Source of the DNA: Clostridia bacterium
GTDB taxonomy: Bacteria; Bacillota; Clostridia; Christensenellales; CAG-138
Direction of reading: 5' to 3'
Length of the DNA stretch: 54,798 bases
Assembly (NCBI GenBank): GCA_017395105.1
Contig: JAFPWD010000016.1
Coordinates: 1 to 54,798, forward strand
The position numbers and the translations under genes are program-made. Below, piece after piece: positions 36,195 to 45,477 of the stretch (position 1 is its first letter; every line of letters begins with the position of its first letter). The notes under the pieces were generated by a model, which was not told the origin of the DNA, did not search any database, and saw only the letters and a list, made by a program, of their open reading frames with translations.

Positions 36195-36816
36195 CACCAT
36201 GCATTTTATCTTCGCTTCCTTCATCAATCTCAACACTGTTTTGTGATTGATAACATAGCCACGGTTGTGCAGCTCCATGGTTATCCTTCGGTAACCATAT
36301 CGACCCTTGTTCTCATGGAATATGTCAGTGATCTGTTTCTTTATCTCGCTGTATTTGTCCTCGTCCTTCATGTGCTTGATGTAGTAATAGTATGTGGAAC
36401 GAGGAAGCTCTGCTATCTCCAACAGCAGCGACAGCTTGAACTCGTGCCTTAATTCCCAGATCACTTGCGCCCTTTGCCTTGGCGTTCCTCTTCCAGAATT
36501 AAGGCTCTCAATTTTTTAAGTAGGCATTCTCTGCCCGAAGTCTCTGCACTTCGGCGATCAGATCCTCTTCAACCTCCGGCTTGAGCTGCTTTGGCGGTCT
36601 GCCGCCGCCCTTACTGCTCCGTCCTCGCCGCTCTACGTACAGACCTTCCGGACCTTCTTCGATATAGATTCGTTCCCATGACATTACTCTATGGTGATCG
36701 TTTATCTCGAATCGACCTGCTGTTTCACGGTAGCTCAATCCTTCGTTTCGCATGGTCTCTATGACCATCTGTTTGAACTCGCCAGTGTATTTCTTGTTTG
36801 GCATTCCTTTTGGCAT
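36114..36816 (-). pseudogene. IS3-family transposase OrfAB, 3'-truncated
   Basis: OrfA (36508-36816) encodes a 102-residue helix-turn-helix protein (KKYTGEFKQMVIETMRNEGL) ending in a leucine-zipper-like helix. A run of six A on the minus strand (36512-36517) is the usual -1 frameshift site, after which the OrfB frame continues (IESLNSGRGTPRQRAQVIWELRH...). The OrfB part contains the HTH_21 region, GRYGYRRITMELHNRGY, but after KCMVR (about 36195) the sequence loses all similarity and stops at 36114. The integrase core with the DDE residues is therefore missing, and the element cannot move itself. Confidence 0.8.
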
Positions 36817-36876
36817 ATTAAATCACCCCACTTGTTAGTATTATACCACATGTCTAACAAATGGGGTGCAGTTCAT
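36195..36876 (-). mobile_element. Truncated IS3-family insertion sequence
   Basis: The left terminal inverted repeat is visible on the minus strand at 36852-36876, starting TGAACTGCACCCCATTTG, a typical IS3-group end, just upstream of orfA. The element breaks off at about 36195 inside orfB and no right end is found, so this is a decayed copy. Confidence 0.75.
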
Positions 36877-36913
36877 TTATCGGGCTTTTTTTGCTCTATA
36901 TCTTTTTCGTATA

Positions 36914-36956
36914 GATAACATGTGTTATCCTACCGAAAAAGATTTTTCGGATTTTT
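36914..36956 (+). other. Palindrome and A/T hairpin outside the IS end
   Basis: GATAACATGTGTTATC (36914-36929) is a near-perfect palindrome with 7-bp arms. CCGAAAAA/TTTTTCGG (36933-36940 and 36943-36950) is an 8-bp hairpin followed by ATTTTTG and could act as a weak terminator. The rest of 36957-37150 holds no gene; TCACAT...ATGTGA (about 37120-37148) is a further operator-like inverted repeat. Confidence 0.35.
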
Positions 36957-37153
36957 GCTGATGGAGTTGAATCCCCGTAACCACATGCCGTCTTGGAAAA
37001 CACAGTGTTCTACATTGTATAATCCTACTAAGGTTGTTCTCGAAGCTCACCCTTGAAACAAGACATAAACGGACGACAGATAGCGTTTTCATCCTTCGTA
37101 ACCGAAATTGTGTGATAGGTTTCACATAATATGTCGAAATAATGTGATTTTGC

Positions 37154-37182
37154 TTGACTATCCACGGTTTCGATGTTAGAAT
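37154..37182 (+). promoter_or_regulatory. Promoter of the DUF4143 ATPase gene
   Basis: TTGACT (37154-37159), 17 bases, TAGAAT (37177-37182), followed by AAGGA just before the start codon. Confidence 0.65.
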
Positions 37183-37200
37183 AGCGGAATAAGGACGGTG

Positions 37201-38529
37201 ATGAGTATGAAACGTTATGCAATCAAAGACCTGCTCCGCTGGAAAGAATCCAAAAGGAGAAAGCCTCTTGCCCTGCTCGGTGCAAGGCAGGTGGGAAAAA
37301 CATGGCTGCTTGAGGAATTCGGCAAGACCTTTCCTGACGGGTACGTTAAGATCAATTTTGATAAGGAGCCTGAGCTTCATCAGTTTTTTAAATCCACCAA
37401 GGATGTTAAGCGCATAATCCAGAACCTGGCGTTTGCTGTTGGGCGGCCAATTACTCAAAACACGCTTATCATTTTTGATGAGATACAGGAGTGCGAAGAA
37501 GCGCTCAACACTTTGAAATATTTTTGCGAGGATGCGCCCGAGTATTATGTTGCAAGCGCGGGCTAGTTGCTCGGTTTGATGCTTGCCAAAGGCTTCCCTG
37601 TCGGCAAGGTTGATTTTTTGCGCCTTTACCCGATGACTTTTGAAGAATTTCTCGATGCAAACGGAGACCATAATCTCGTTGAGTATATGAGAAGCATCGA
37701 CTCGATTGAAGCCGTGCCCGAAATGTTCGCCGGACCGCTCATCGAAAAGCTTAAAATGTACTATATCATCGGCGGCATGCCCGAAGCTGTTGCCGTATGG
37801 ACGGAGGATATGGATATTCGCGAGGTCGATAGGGTTCAAAGCGAGATCCTTGAGGCTTATGAGCATGATTTTGCAAAGCATGCCGAACAGACCGATGTTC
37901 CGAAGATCAGGCTTATTTGGAATTCCCTTCCGTCGCAGCTTGCAAGAGAAAACAAAAAGTTCCTTTACAGCGTAGTGAAGAAGGGAGCGCGGGCGAGAGA
38001 ATATGAAAATGCTCTGAATTGGCTTATCAACGCCGATCTTGTGAAAAAGGTTTCCCGCATTTCAAAGCCCGGTATCCCACTCTCGGCATACGAAGACCTT
38101 GATGCGTTTAAGATCTATATGGGTGATGTTGGATTGCTTCGCAGGCACGCGCATCTTGCAAGCTCCGCTTTCGCCGAAGAAAATCGGCTATTTGAGGAGT
38201 TCAAAGGCGCTCTGACCGAAAACTACGTAATGCAAAGCCTGCAGCACGTGCAGGATGGGCGCCTATATTATTGGACGAAGACGCCGCATGAGGTCGATTT
38301 TGTGATCCAAATCGAAAACGACGTGTTCCCCATAGAGGCAAAAGCCGGACATAATATTAAAGCTGCCAGCATAAAGCATTATCTTTCGGAGTATTCGGAG
38401 CAGACCAAGCTCTGTGTCCGTCTTTCAATGCGGAATCTTTCGTTCGACGGTAAGATCCTGAATATTCCTCTGTATCTTACGGATGAGCTCGAACGGCTGA
38501 TATCGATTGCTGCTGAATTAGAAAAATAA
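37201..38529 (+). pseudogene. AAA ATPase with DUF4143, interrupted by an amber codon
   Basis: Walker A GARQVGKT (about residues 25-32), Walker B LIIFDEIQ, then YYVASAG, a TAG at 37564-37566, then LLGLMLAKGFPVGKVDFLRLYPMTFEEFL and 300 more open codons. They include a C-terminal PD-(D/E)XK-like DUF4143 core (EVDFVIQIENDVFPIEAKAG). In this family the spot usually reads AGSLLG, so TAG replaces a Ser codon (TCG to TAG). No other lesion is present, so the mutation looks recent or suppressible. The family is common in mobile and defence regions, with unclear function. Confidence 0.85.
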
Positions 38530-38619
38530 AGCTCTTCACTTTATTAAACCCTAACACACAGCATTATTCAAGCATGACATCAAACAGCAGGATATCGTTT
38601 TGGGGTGGCGAACGAACCT

Positions 38620-38996
38620 TCAAAACCCCTGCGCCACCTTCACCCCTCCCTTAAACACCACCTTGATCTCATCCTTCGATTCGACGATCACGCATTCGAG
38701 CACCTGCCGGACGAGCCTATCATCGAAGGTCATCGGATGATTGGCAAGGGTATCGATCACAGCGGTGATCTCGCCCATGCGGGATCTCGCTGCATCGCGC
38801 CGTTCTTGTGCATCGGCATACTGTTTGAGTTCGGTTTCGAGGCTTTGCTTTTCCATGGAGAGTTCGCCCATGCGCTGCTCGTAGTATGAGATATCCGCCG
38901 TGTCTGCGGATATTGTGTCGAGCAGCGCCTTGAATTTGGCGTTGATCTCGGCTATGCGCACCTGTATCGCAAGGCTTCGGTCCTCGGTTTCCATGC
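38620..38996 (-). pseudogene. 3' fragment of a large serine recombinase
   Basis: The last 125 or so codons of a serine site-specific recombinase: a coiled-coil segment (METEDRSLAIQVRIAEINAKF...SMEKQSLETELKQYADAQ) and the typical C-terminus FDDRLVRQVLECVIVESKDEIKVVFKGG. The catalytic and zinc-ribbon parts are missing. At about 38996 it abuts an IS256 fragment read in the opposite direction, so it is a dead remnant. Confidence 0.75.
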
Positions 38997-39468
38997 TAAG
39001 GCGGCAAAGACCGTTGAGACAGGGGTTGAGGAAACGCTTACGTTTATGTCCTTTCCTTCCCAGCACTGGCTCAGGATACGAACAAACAACGCTTTGGAAC
39101 GATTGAACCGCGAGATCAAACGCCGCACGAAGGTGGTCGGGACTTTTCCGGACGGAGAATCGGCGCTGATGCTTGTATGTGCAAGGCTCCGGCACGTGGC
39201 TTCAAGCGCATGGGGTTCCAAACGCTATCTCAACATGGAGCATTTGAAATCGATGATCCTCTCCGAAGAGGAAGGACTCATAGCCGGGTAACCGTTTTAC
39301 CGGTCCGAACTATATGCTTATCGCCTTCGATATGATACCGGTCCATCCCGTGCCCGTCAAGGGTAAAACAAGCGCTTCGCGCCCTTGACAGCCACGGACC
39401 GGACCGGTGCGGATGAACCAAGGCGATTAAGCAGGAAAATGAATTTGCGCAAAACTATTGACAGTACC
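38996..39468 (+). mobile_element. 3' fragment of an IS256-family element
   Basis: From about 38996 the plus strand encodes the end of an IS256-type transposase (KAAKTVETGVEETL, then HWLRIRTNNALERLNREIKR and RTKVVGTFPDGESALMLV), stopping at 39291. The right terminal repeat is seen near 39447-39467 (GCGCAAAACTATTGACAGTA). The first three quarters of the transposase are absent. Inserted in, or recombined with, the recombinase gene. Confidence 0.8.
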
Positions 39469-39590
39469 GCCCGATCCCGATAAGCTTATCAAGGACTTCT
39501 GGGATTCGGTCAACAGTCCAAACAAGGGCAGCATCAATATTCTTTCAAGCAAGGACGCAGATCCCATCGAAGTGAATGGCAATCTTACCC
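39469..39590 (+). other. Orphan coding remnant before cas6
   Basis: Right after the IS256 end, the frame reads DPDKLIKDFWDSVNSPNKGS and continues INILSSKDADPIEVNGNLTLI before running into the antisense of cas6. The composition looks like genuine protein (a helix, then beta-prone sequence), but it has no start and no end. I do not recognise it. It may be the last piece of a gene destroyed by the insertion. Confidence 0.4.
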
Positions 39591-40316
39591 TCATTCTCCG
39601 ATCATCGCAAACCCAAACCCCTGCGAGCTCTTTCCTCCTATGCCGCAGTAGTATGCGGTATTTATCATATCCGCGTCTGCGCCCAACAGATAATTTCCGC
39701 GCCAGCCCGCGATATACATACCCTTATATTTCGTTATGCACCTTGATTTTTCGTTTTTCCAAAGGCAATCAAAGTGAAGCTCGCCTTCATACTCTCTGCC
39801 GAACACCTCGCGGTATTTGCGCTTTAGATTATTCGCTACAAGCTCTGCAAATTCCGGCTCATCGGGGGTGAAATAATGAATAAAGCCGTCCTCCTCCGTC
39901 CGATAGACCGTTATAGGCGTGTTCATCTTAAAAACCATCGCGCCGGTGGTAAAGCCGCATGAGCCTGTTTCAAAGCCGACAGCCTCGCAGCTGTACCCGC
40001 GAATATTCAGCCTCGGATCCTTTTTAAGCCGGTCTTCAATGGTATCTATCAGTATGTCGTCCGCGGCGCGTATCTCAAAATCAAATTCTCCCGCGTAAAC
40101 TCGTTTTCCGTTCTCGATGGTATACCGCCCCATAAGATCGGAAAAGGTGAAAAGCTTGATCGCCGCCTGAGCGCCCTCCTTCTTATCGTGAACGGCGGTC
40201 GATAGTCCGCGGTCAAACGACATAAGCTTATACACCAGCCCCTGCATTGCCTCAAAATGCGCAAAGGGCATAATAAGCTTTTCCTTCGGTTTGATGGTGA
40301 TGATTATATGCTTCAT
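39591..40316 (-). CDS. cas6: Cas6 CRISPR endoribonuclease
   Basis: Cuts the array transcript at the base of each repeat hairpin, leaving the 8-nt handle AUUGAAAC on crRNAs. RAMP-fold protein of 241 residues. Its N-terminal strand is KHIIITIKP, H43 in AVHDKK sits where Cas6 usually has its catalytic His, and the C-terminal glycine-rich loop GIGGKSSQGFGFA is diagnostic. The ATG at 40316 follows GAGGAAAAG. It lies 10 bases after cas2 and last in the RT-cas1, cas2, cas6 operon. Here it is a separate gene rather than a domain fused to RT-Cas1. Confidence 0.92.
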   Translation of the reverse strand: MKHIIITIKPKEKLIMPFAHFEAMQGLVYKLMSFDRGLSTAVHDKKEGAQAAIKLFTFSDLMGRYTIENGKRVYAGEFDFEIRAADDILIDTIEDRLKKDPRLNIRGYSCEAVGFETGSCGFTTGAMVFKMNTPITVYRTEEDGFIHYFTPDEPEFAELVANNLKRKYREVFGREYEGELHFDCLWKNEKSRCITKYKGMYIAGWRGNYLLGADADMINTAYYCGIGGKSSQGFGFAMIGE

Positions 40317-40326
40317 CTTTTCCTCC

Positions 40327-40590
40327 TCATAAATAATCAAGTGATACGAGCATGGTTTTCCCAATGCTCTCTTTTTTTACCGCTCCGAATGAATCGAGCC
40401 GGTAGATGATGACCGAGTCCTGCTCTGCATCGATCTCCGCTTCGAGGATCGCCTTTAGCCTGTTGTAGTTTCTCTCACTGATTTCTCCCTCGAAAACCGA
40501 TTTTTGAGCGCGAACAAGATACTGCTCGCACAGCTTGCGAACGCGGTCCGCACAATTGGAAGAAATATCGTATGCAAGCGCAATATACAT
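40327..40590 (-). CDS. cas2: Cas2 spacer-integration subunit
   Basis: Small ferredoxin-fold protein that dimerises and bridges Cas1 dimers in spacer integration. 87 residues; the first strand MYIALAYDIS carries the conserved Asp (D8), and a helix with KLCEQYLVRAQKSVFEGEIS follows, typical of Cas2. It starts 4 bases after the RT-cas1 stop and precedes cas6 by 10 bases, all on one transcript. Confidence 0.93.
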   Translation of the reverse strand: MYIALAYDISSNCADRVRKLCEQYLVRAQKSVFEGEISERNYNRLKAILEAEIDAEQDSVIIYRLDSFGAVKKESIGKTMLVSLDYL

Positions 40591-40594
40591 AGCT

Positions 40595-42502
40595 TCACCT
40601 CAACTGCCGAAAGCTCTTATGCCTGCGCTTGGCGCGAATATCGGCGCAAAGAGTGTTTATCTCGTCGCGGATTATCTCAGCATAAGTCTTGAGCTCGTTT
40701 CCGACCGATACGGCGGATGCAAGCTTTTCATGCAGTGCGGAAACGAAAAGCTTCTTTCCCGCGTTGGTCAGGTAAACTCCGCCGTTCTCCTCTTTTGCAA
40801 AATGCACGGGCGCGATCATTCGCTTGTTTATCATCGAAAAAATCGTTCGATCCACTATCAGCGGCTTGTACACGTCCGCAATATCCAAATCAAGCGATTC
40901 CCTGCGCCGATTCGTTGCATGAAGATATGCAATTCGGATGTCGAGCGAGGTTTTGTTTATGGCGGTTGCAATATAGTTATAAAGGAAGGTGTTGCCAAAG
41001 CTTATCATTGCGTTCACCTCATTTTTGGGCGGGCGGCGCGTTCGCTTTTCAAAGGCGAAATTCGGATTTTTGATGATCTCGTCAAAGCATGAATAGTATG
41101 CTCCCTGCATCCGCGCCTCGATGAGCAGCAGCTCCTCGATGGTTTTGCATGCCTTCATCTCGCTCTCCATCAGCTTCAGCGCCGCCAAAGCCTCGGTGCA
41201 GCGGCTGTTTTTATAGGTTTTTCTTTGATAGCGCAGATTCAGCATTATGTTGTGATTGCGCGAAATAAGAAAATCCCTTGCATAATACATTCGCATACCC
41301 TTTGCGCGTATGTATAGCTCAAGCTGATTCAGCGGAACGTTTATATCCCTAAATCCGCTTGCCGGCTCGAATCTGCCGAGCAGCTCGCCGAATTTATCGA
41401 AAATATTGATGCGTATGCCATTGTCAAAGGCCGCCTTGATGACCTGCGGCGCAAATGTAACTGAAGAGAATACGTTCAGCTGCTCGATCGCGCCTGCGGG
41501 CAGAACGGTCTTCTCACCGCCCTCCGCGGGCTCGAACATAAGCGCAAGCTCCCTGCGTGAAAGCAGACCGTTTGAAAGGATATTCACGGTTTTCGGCGAT
41601 GCTGCAAAGCGGTTCGCGGTCCAGTTGTCGTCATACCGCCCCTCGTCGCTTCGCGCCTGCTCCGAAGCCAATATCCCTCCGCGTTCGTCCCTTGCAAAAA
41701 CAAAGCCAAGGTACTCGAATTCATCCGCTCGCGCTATCATCAGCTTCTCCGTGTTCAGCTCAAACCGCAGCTTCTCCGTCAGTATATCCGAAGCGATTCT
41801 CGCCCGTTCGCTTGCCTCCTCCTCGCTCCGCGCGAACACGATAAGGTCGTCCGCATAGCGAACGAACGGTATCTCACAACTCTCCAGCAGTATGTCGAGC
41901 TCGTGAAAATAGATGTTCATCAGTATCGGGCTCAGCGGCGATCCCTGAAGAATGCCGCGCGCTCTCTTGTGCATTCCCTTTTCATCCGCAACGCTGCACT
42001 CGGCGTATGCTCGAATAAGCTCAAGCGCCGCTCCGCCGCCGATGGTGCTTTCAAGCTTTTCGTATAAAAGCTCGCGGTCAATGCTGTCAAAGCAGGCCTT
42101 GGGATCGATCCGCGCCGCAAAGCGGTATTTATTCGCGTATTCAATAAAGGCTGCCGCTGCCGCATGCCTGCCTCTGCCTGTGATATAGGCAAAGCTGTGC
42201 TTTGAAAAGCCGTCCGTCACCTCATCGGCAAGCAGCTCCGTAAGCGCTCTCTGGACAGTAACGTCCATCGCCGTAAAGCGGCAGACCTCGCGCTGCCGGC
42301 CCTTTCTGTTCACGATCGCAAAAAGCAGCGCGGGCTTCGGCGTGTAGTTGCCCTCCGAAAGCCTCTTTTCGATCAGATCGCCGTTCAAAAGTATGTGGTT
42401 GTAGTTCTGCGAAGCCGTCATGCCGTCGATGCCGGGGTTGAATTTTTCGCGGCGCAGTGCTCCTGATATGCGTATAAGCGCATCTTTATTCGGGGTTTTC
42501 AT
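40595..42502 (-). CDS. Reverse transcriptase-Cas1 fusion
   Basis: 635 residues combining two enzymes. The reverse transcriptase (about 1-290) is of group II-intron-like type, with motif A Asp in RIDPKACFDS (D133), RGILQGSPLSP (182-192) and the catalytic box YADD (216-219). The Cas1 integrase (about 300-635) has likely metal ligands E462 (IEARMQGAYY), H528 (YLHATNRR) and an acidic residue in LDLDIADVYKP (D540/D543). Such fusions accompany type III systems and can acquire spacers from RNA. There is no fused Cas6 domain. GAGGTGA precedes the ATG and a consensus promoter faces away from the array. Both active sites look intact. Confidence 0.95.
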   Translation of the reverse strand: MKTPNKDALIRISGALRREKFNPGIDGMTASQNYNHILLNGDLIEKRLSEGNYTPKPALLFAIVNRKGRQREVCRFTAMDVTVQRALTELLADEVTDGFSKHSFAYITGRGRHAAAAAFIEYANKYRFAARIDPKACFDSIDRELLYEKLESTIGGGAALELIRAYAECSVADEKGMHKRARGILQGSPLSPILMNIYFHELDILLESCEIPFVRYADDLIVFARSEEEASERARIASDILTEKLRFELNTEKLMIARADEFEYLGFVFARDERGGILASEQARSDEGRYDDNWTANRFAASPKTVNILSNGLLSRRELALMFEPAEGGEKTVLPAGAIEQLNVFSSVTFAPQVIKAAFDNGIRINIFDKFGELLGRFEPASGFRDINVPLNQLELYIRAKGMRMYYARDFLISRNHNIMLNLRYQRKTYKNSRCTEALAALKLMESEMKACKTIEELLLIEARMQGAYYSCFDEIIKNPNFAFEKRTRRPPKNEVNAMISFGNTFLYNYIATAINKTSLDIRIAYLHATNRRRESLDLDIADVYKPLIVDRTIFSMINKRMIAPVHFAKEENGGVYLTNAGKKLFVSALHEKLASAVSVGNELKTYAEIIRDEINTLCADIRAKRRHKSFRQLR

Positions 42503-42522
42503 GCTGTTTTCACCTCATTGGC

Positions 42523-42551
42523 ATTATATCATAGAGTTAAAACTTTGGCAA
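42523..42551 (-). promoter_or_regulatory. Promoter of the RT-cas1/cas2/cas6 operon
   Basis: On the minus strand: TTGCCA (42546-42551), 17 bases, TATAAT (42523-42528), giving a very short 5' leader that carries the ribosome site. Confidence 0.75.
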
Positions 42552-42720
42552 TAATTATCCAACCCAAATGAAATATTTTATGTTTTTTGATTTTTATTAG
42601 TAAACTATTGCTTTTATTACGATATTTTTAAACTCATTTTTTGATGGAACAAGATTTTGGCAAAAGCTTGACAACACAGCCTGTTGTGTGTTATAATCCC
42701 AACAAGAACAAAACCTTGTT
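42552..42720 (+). promoter_or_regulatory. CRISPR leader with array promoter
   Basis: AT-rich leader between the adaptation operon and repeat 1. Its promoter is TTGACA (42668-42673), 18 bases, TATAAT (42692-42697), so transcription starts near 42704, just before the first repeat. An inverted repeat ACAACA/TGTTGT (42671-42676 and 42682-42687) lies within the promoter spacer. AAGAACAA/TTGTTCTT (42704-42711 and 42716-42723) forms a hairpin spanning the leader-repeat junction. GGCAAAAG (42659-42666) is the exact complement of the first eight bases of the repeat. Confidence 0.8.
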
Positions 42721-45350
42721 CTTTTGCCATTCCCATAGGGAATTGAAACGAAAGAATTTACGCTTAAACTCCGCGTCATACTCCTTTTGCCATTCCCATA
42801 GGGAATTGAAACCCGCAGGGCTTGTTGGGGCTACTTTTTAGAGCAGCTTTTGCCATTCCCATAGGGAATTGAAACAAGACGGCAAGACGCCTTTTTATAG
42901 CTTCCTGCACCAGCTTTTGCCATTCCCATAGGGAATTGAAACTTGTAGGCATAAACTACCTCCTTAAAATATTTTAGCTTTTGCCATTCCCATAGGGAAT
43001 TGAAACTCGGCGAGCTGCACGTAAATATCGAGACCGTCGGTCGTGCCGAAACTGCTTTTGCCATTCCCATAGGGAATTGAAACAATTAAGCGATTTCGTA
43101 AAATCGCCCAACTTCCACTTTTGCCATTCCCATAGGGAATTGAAACTCAATAATCAGAAACACTGATATATTGGCTAAGCAGGCTTTTGCCATTCCCATA
43201 GGGAATTGAAACCTCATATCAGAGTTTATGATAGCAATCCGCAGACTTTTGCCATTCCCATAGGGAATTGAAACGGATTGAAATCGTATAACAAATCAAC
43301 AACGAGTCTTTTGCCATTCCCATAGGGAATTGAAACGATTTACCGATTTTACTTACTGAAAATGGCAACACTTTTGCCATTCCCATAGGGAATTGAAACG
43401 GGACCGGTGATCGTCATGTGTGCGTTATCCATTTTCTTTTGCCATTCCCATAGGGAATTGAAACATAGTTAGTTACCAACTGTATGATTCAAATCTTGTT
43501 GCACTTTTGCCATTCCCATAGGGAATTGAAACCTCTCGGCGGCTGCAAGGGCTTCTATCTCCGCATCCTTTTGCCATTCCCATAGGGAATTGAAACAATA
43601 TATTCCGCATCAAACGACACATAAGGTACATTGGCCTTATCTTTTGCCATTCCCATAGGGAATTGAAACACTTCCTGCAAAGAGCAACAACCCGCGCAGT
43701 CCTTTTGCCATTCCCATAGGGAATTGAAACATACTCCACGGTCTTTTGGCTTGTGCGGTGTCGCTACTTTTGCCATTCCCATAGGGAATTGAAACGTGAC
43801 GAAAACGATATGGCTCTCCGTAAACGGGATGGTGCATAACCTTTTGCCATTCCCATAGGGAATTGAAACCTCCCACCGCAGCCATTTCAGATCGTTTCAT
43901 GTCACTTTTGCCATTCCCATAGGGAATTGAAACTAACCTCAACGGGGATATCCGTCCTGCCGTTGCAAGCTTTTGCCATTCCCATAGGGAACTGAAACCT
44001 TATCCCATACATAGCCGAGCGCGGAACACTTATCGCCTTTTGCCATTCCCATAGGGAATTGAAACAAGCCGTCGCGCTCAAAGAGTATTCGTCCGGCACG
44101 TCTTTTGCCATTCCCATAGGGAATTGAAACGTGTCAGTCACGCAGGAATACCGCCTGCCCCGTATCCTTTTGCCATTCCCATAGGGAATTGAAACACAAC
44201 AAAACGGAAACAGAAACGCTAATATTTCCGTTTCTTTTGCCATTCCCATAGGGAATTGAAACCCCGCATTGTTTACGCGTTTACTTAACCTGTGGACTTT
44301 TGCCATTCCCATAGGGAATTGAAACGAAACAAGGACCACGCAGTAGACATGTGTTTCCTTTTGCCATTCCCATAGGGAATTGAAACAGTAAAATACTGCC
44401 ATAAACATCGCGCCGACAAACAGCTTTTGCCATTCCCATAGGGAATTGAAACATGGAGTCTTTTTCAACTGACGACGACTATCAACAGCTTTTGCCATTC
44501 CCATAGGGAATTGAAACTTGTCCCTTGCTTTTAGCGCCAATATAGTCTTGGAATCTTTTGCCATTCCCATAGGGAATTGAAACAATACCGCATCCAGATT
44601 AGCCCAAAACTCTTTACTTTTGCCATTCCCATAGGGAATTGAAACATAATTCTTTCAATTTCGTCAGCTTCTTGATCAGCTTTTGCCATTCCCATAGGGA
44701 ATTGAAACCATGTAGGCACAAGATTGTCTGGAATACTTATTCCCTTTTGCCATTCCCATAGGGAATTGAAACGTATTGGCTTGTTGCGAAGCAACTCATA
44801 CTTCCTGCTTTTGCCATTCCCATAGGGAATTGAAACTTGCCTTCCGGTGTGTTGAAAAAGTCAAACGCTTCCTTTTGCCATTCCCATAGGGAATTGAAAC
44901 GCTTTTTTGAGGTTTCTAGAATTTCCTTCTCTGTCCTTTTGCCATTCCCATAGGGAATTGAAACCCATCGTTTGCGGCATATAGTTTAGCTATTTCTGGT
45001 TTACAGCTTTTGCCATTCCCATAGGGAATTGAAACAATAGCGTCCATTGGTTTTGCTTCTCTATCATGTACGACTTTTGCCATTCCCATAGGGAATTGAA
45101 ACGCAGATTTGCAGGGGAGTAAATGGTAAAATCTCGCCTTTTGCCATTCCCATAGGGAATTGAAACTAGAAGATAACCATTGAGCACATTTCGTATTTTC
45201 TTTTGCCATTCCCATAGGGAATTGAAACCTTTTCCTTTCGGTTTTAATTATTTCGAGCTCCCTTTTGCCATTCCCATAGGGAATTGAAACACCTCCTTGT
45301 TAAGATGCTTGGAATTAAAATTGCTTTGCCATTCCCAAAGTGAGACCGGC
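42721..45350 (+). CRISPR. Type III CRISPR array, 40 repeats plus a degenerate terminal one
   Basis: The 29-bp repeat starts CTTTTGCC, contains the palindrome ATTCCCATAGGGAAT and ends ATTGAAAC. I count 40 copies from 42721-42749 to 45262-45290. All are identical except copy 20 (43970-43998), which has AACTGAAAC. A decayed 41st copy at about 45324-45350 keeps only CTTTGCCATTCCCA. The 39 spacers between the 40 repeats are mostly 32-39 bases, with long ones of 48, 44, 45 and 42 (numbers 5, 14, 17 and 35). None are duplicated by eye. The ATTGAAAC end marks rightward transcription, matching the leader promoter, and gives the standard type III handle. Confidence 0.98.
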
Positions 45351-45442
45351 CTTTCAAGCGAGCCCCGCTTCGGGCGCACTCATTCACCATTCGAGTTTTT
45401 TTCCGCATATTCTTTTCGATATAGCAAAACATAAGCTTTCAT

Positions 45443-45458
45443 TGTATAATGGTATAAT
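45443..45458 (+). promoter_or_regulatory. Probable promoter of the DEDDh exonuclease gene
   Basis: Two TATAAT boxes in tandem (45445-45450 and 45453-45458), the second with the extended -10 form TGGTATAAT. No good -35 box. They lie about 20-30 bases before the start codon. Confidence 0.5.
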
Positions 45459-45477
45459 AAACCCGGAGGTGTAAAAA

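Noticed and set aside
36925-37881. A 318-codon minus-strand open frame opposite the DUF4143 ATPase
   Set aside because: The plus strand has the Walker motifs and a promoter; the antisense product is unrecognisable.
42831-45432. Several minus-strand open frames across the array with recurring FQFPMGMAK, SIPYGNGK and NSLWEWQK peptides
   Set aside because: They are just the three-frame translations of the CRISPR repeat and carry no start signals; the region is an array, not a repeat-protein gene.
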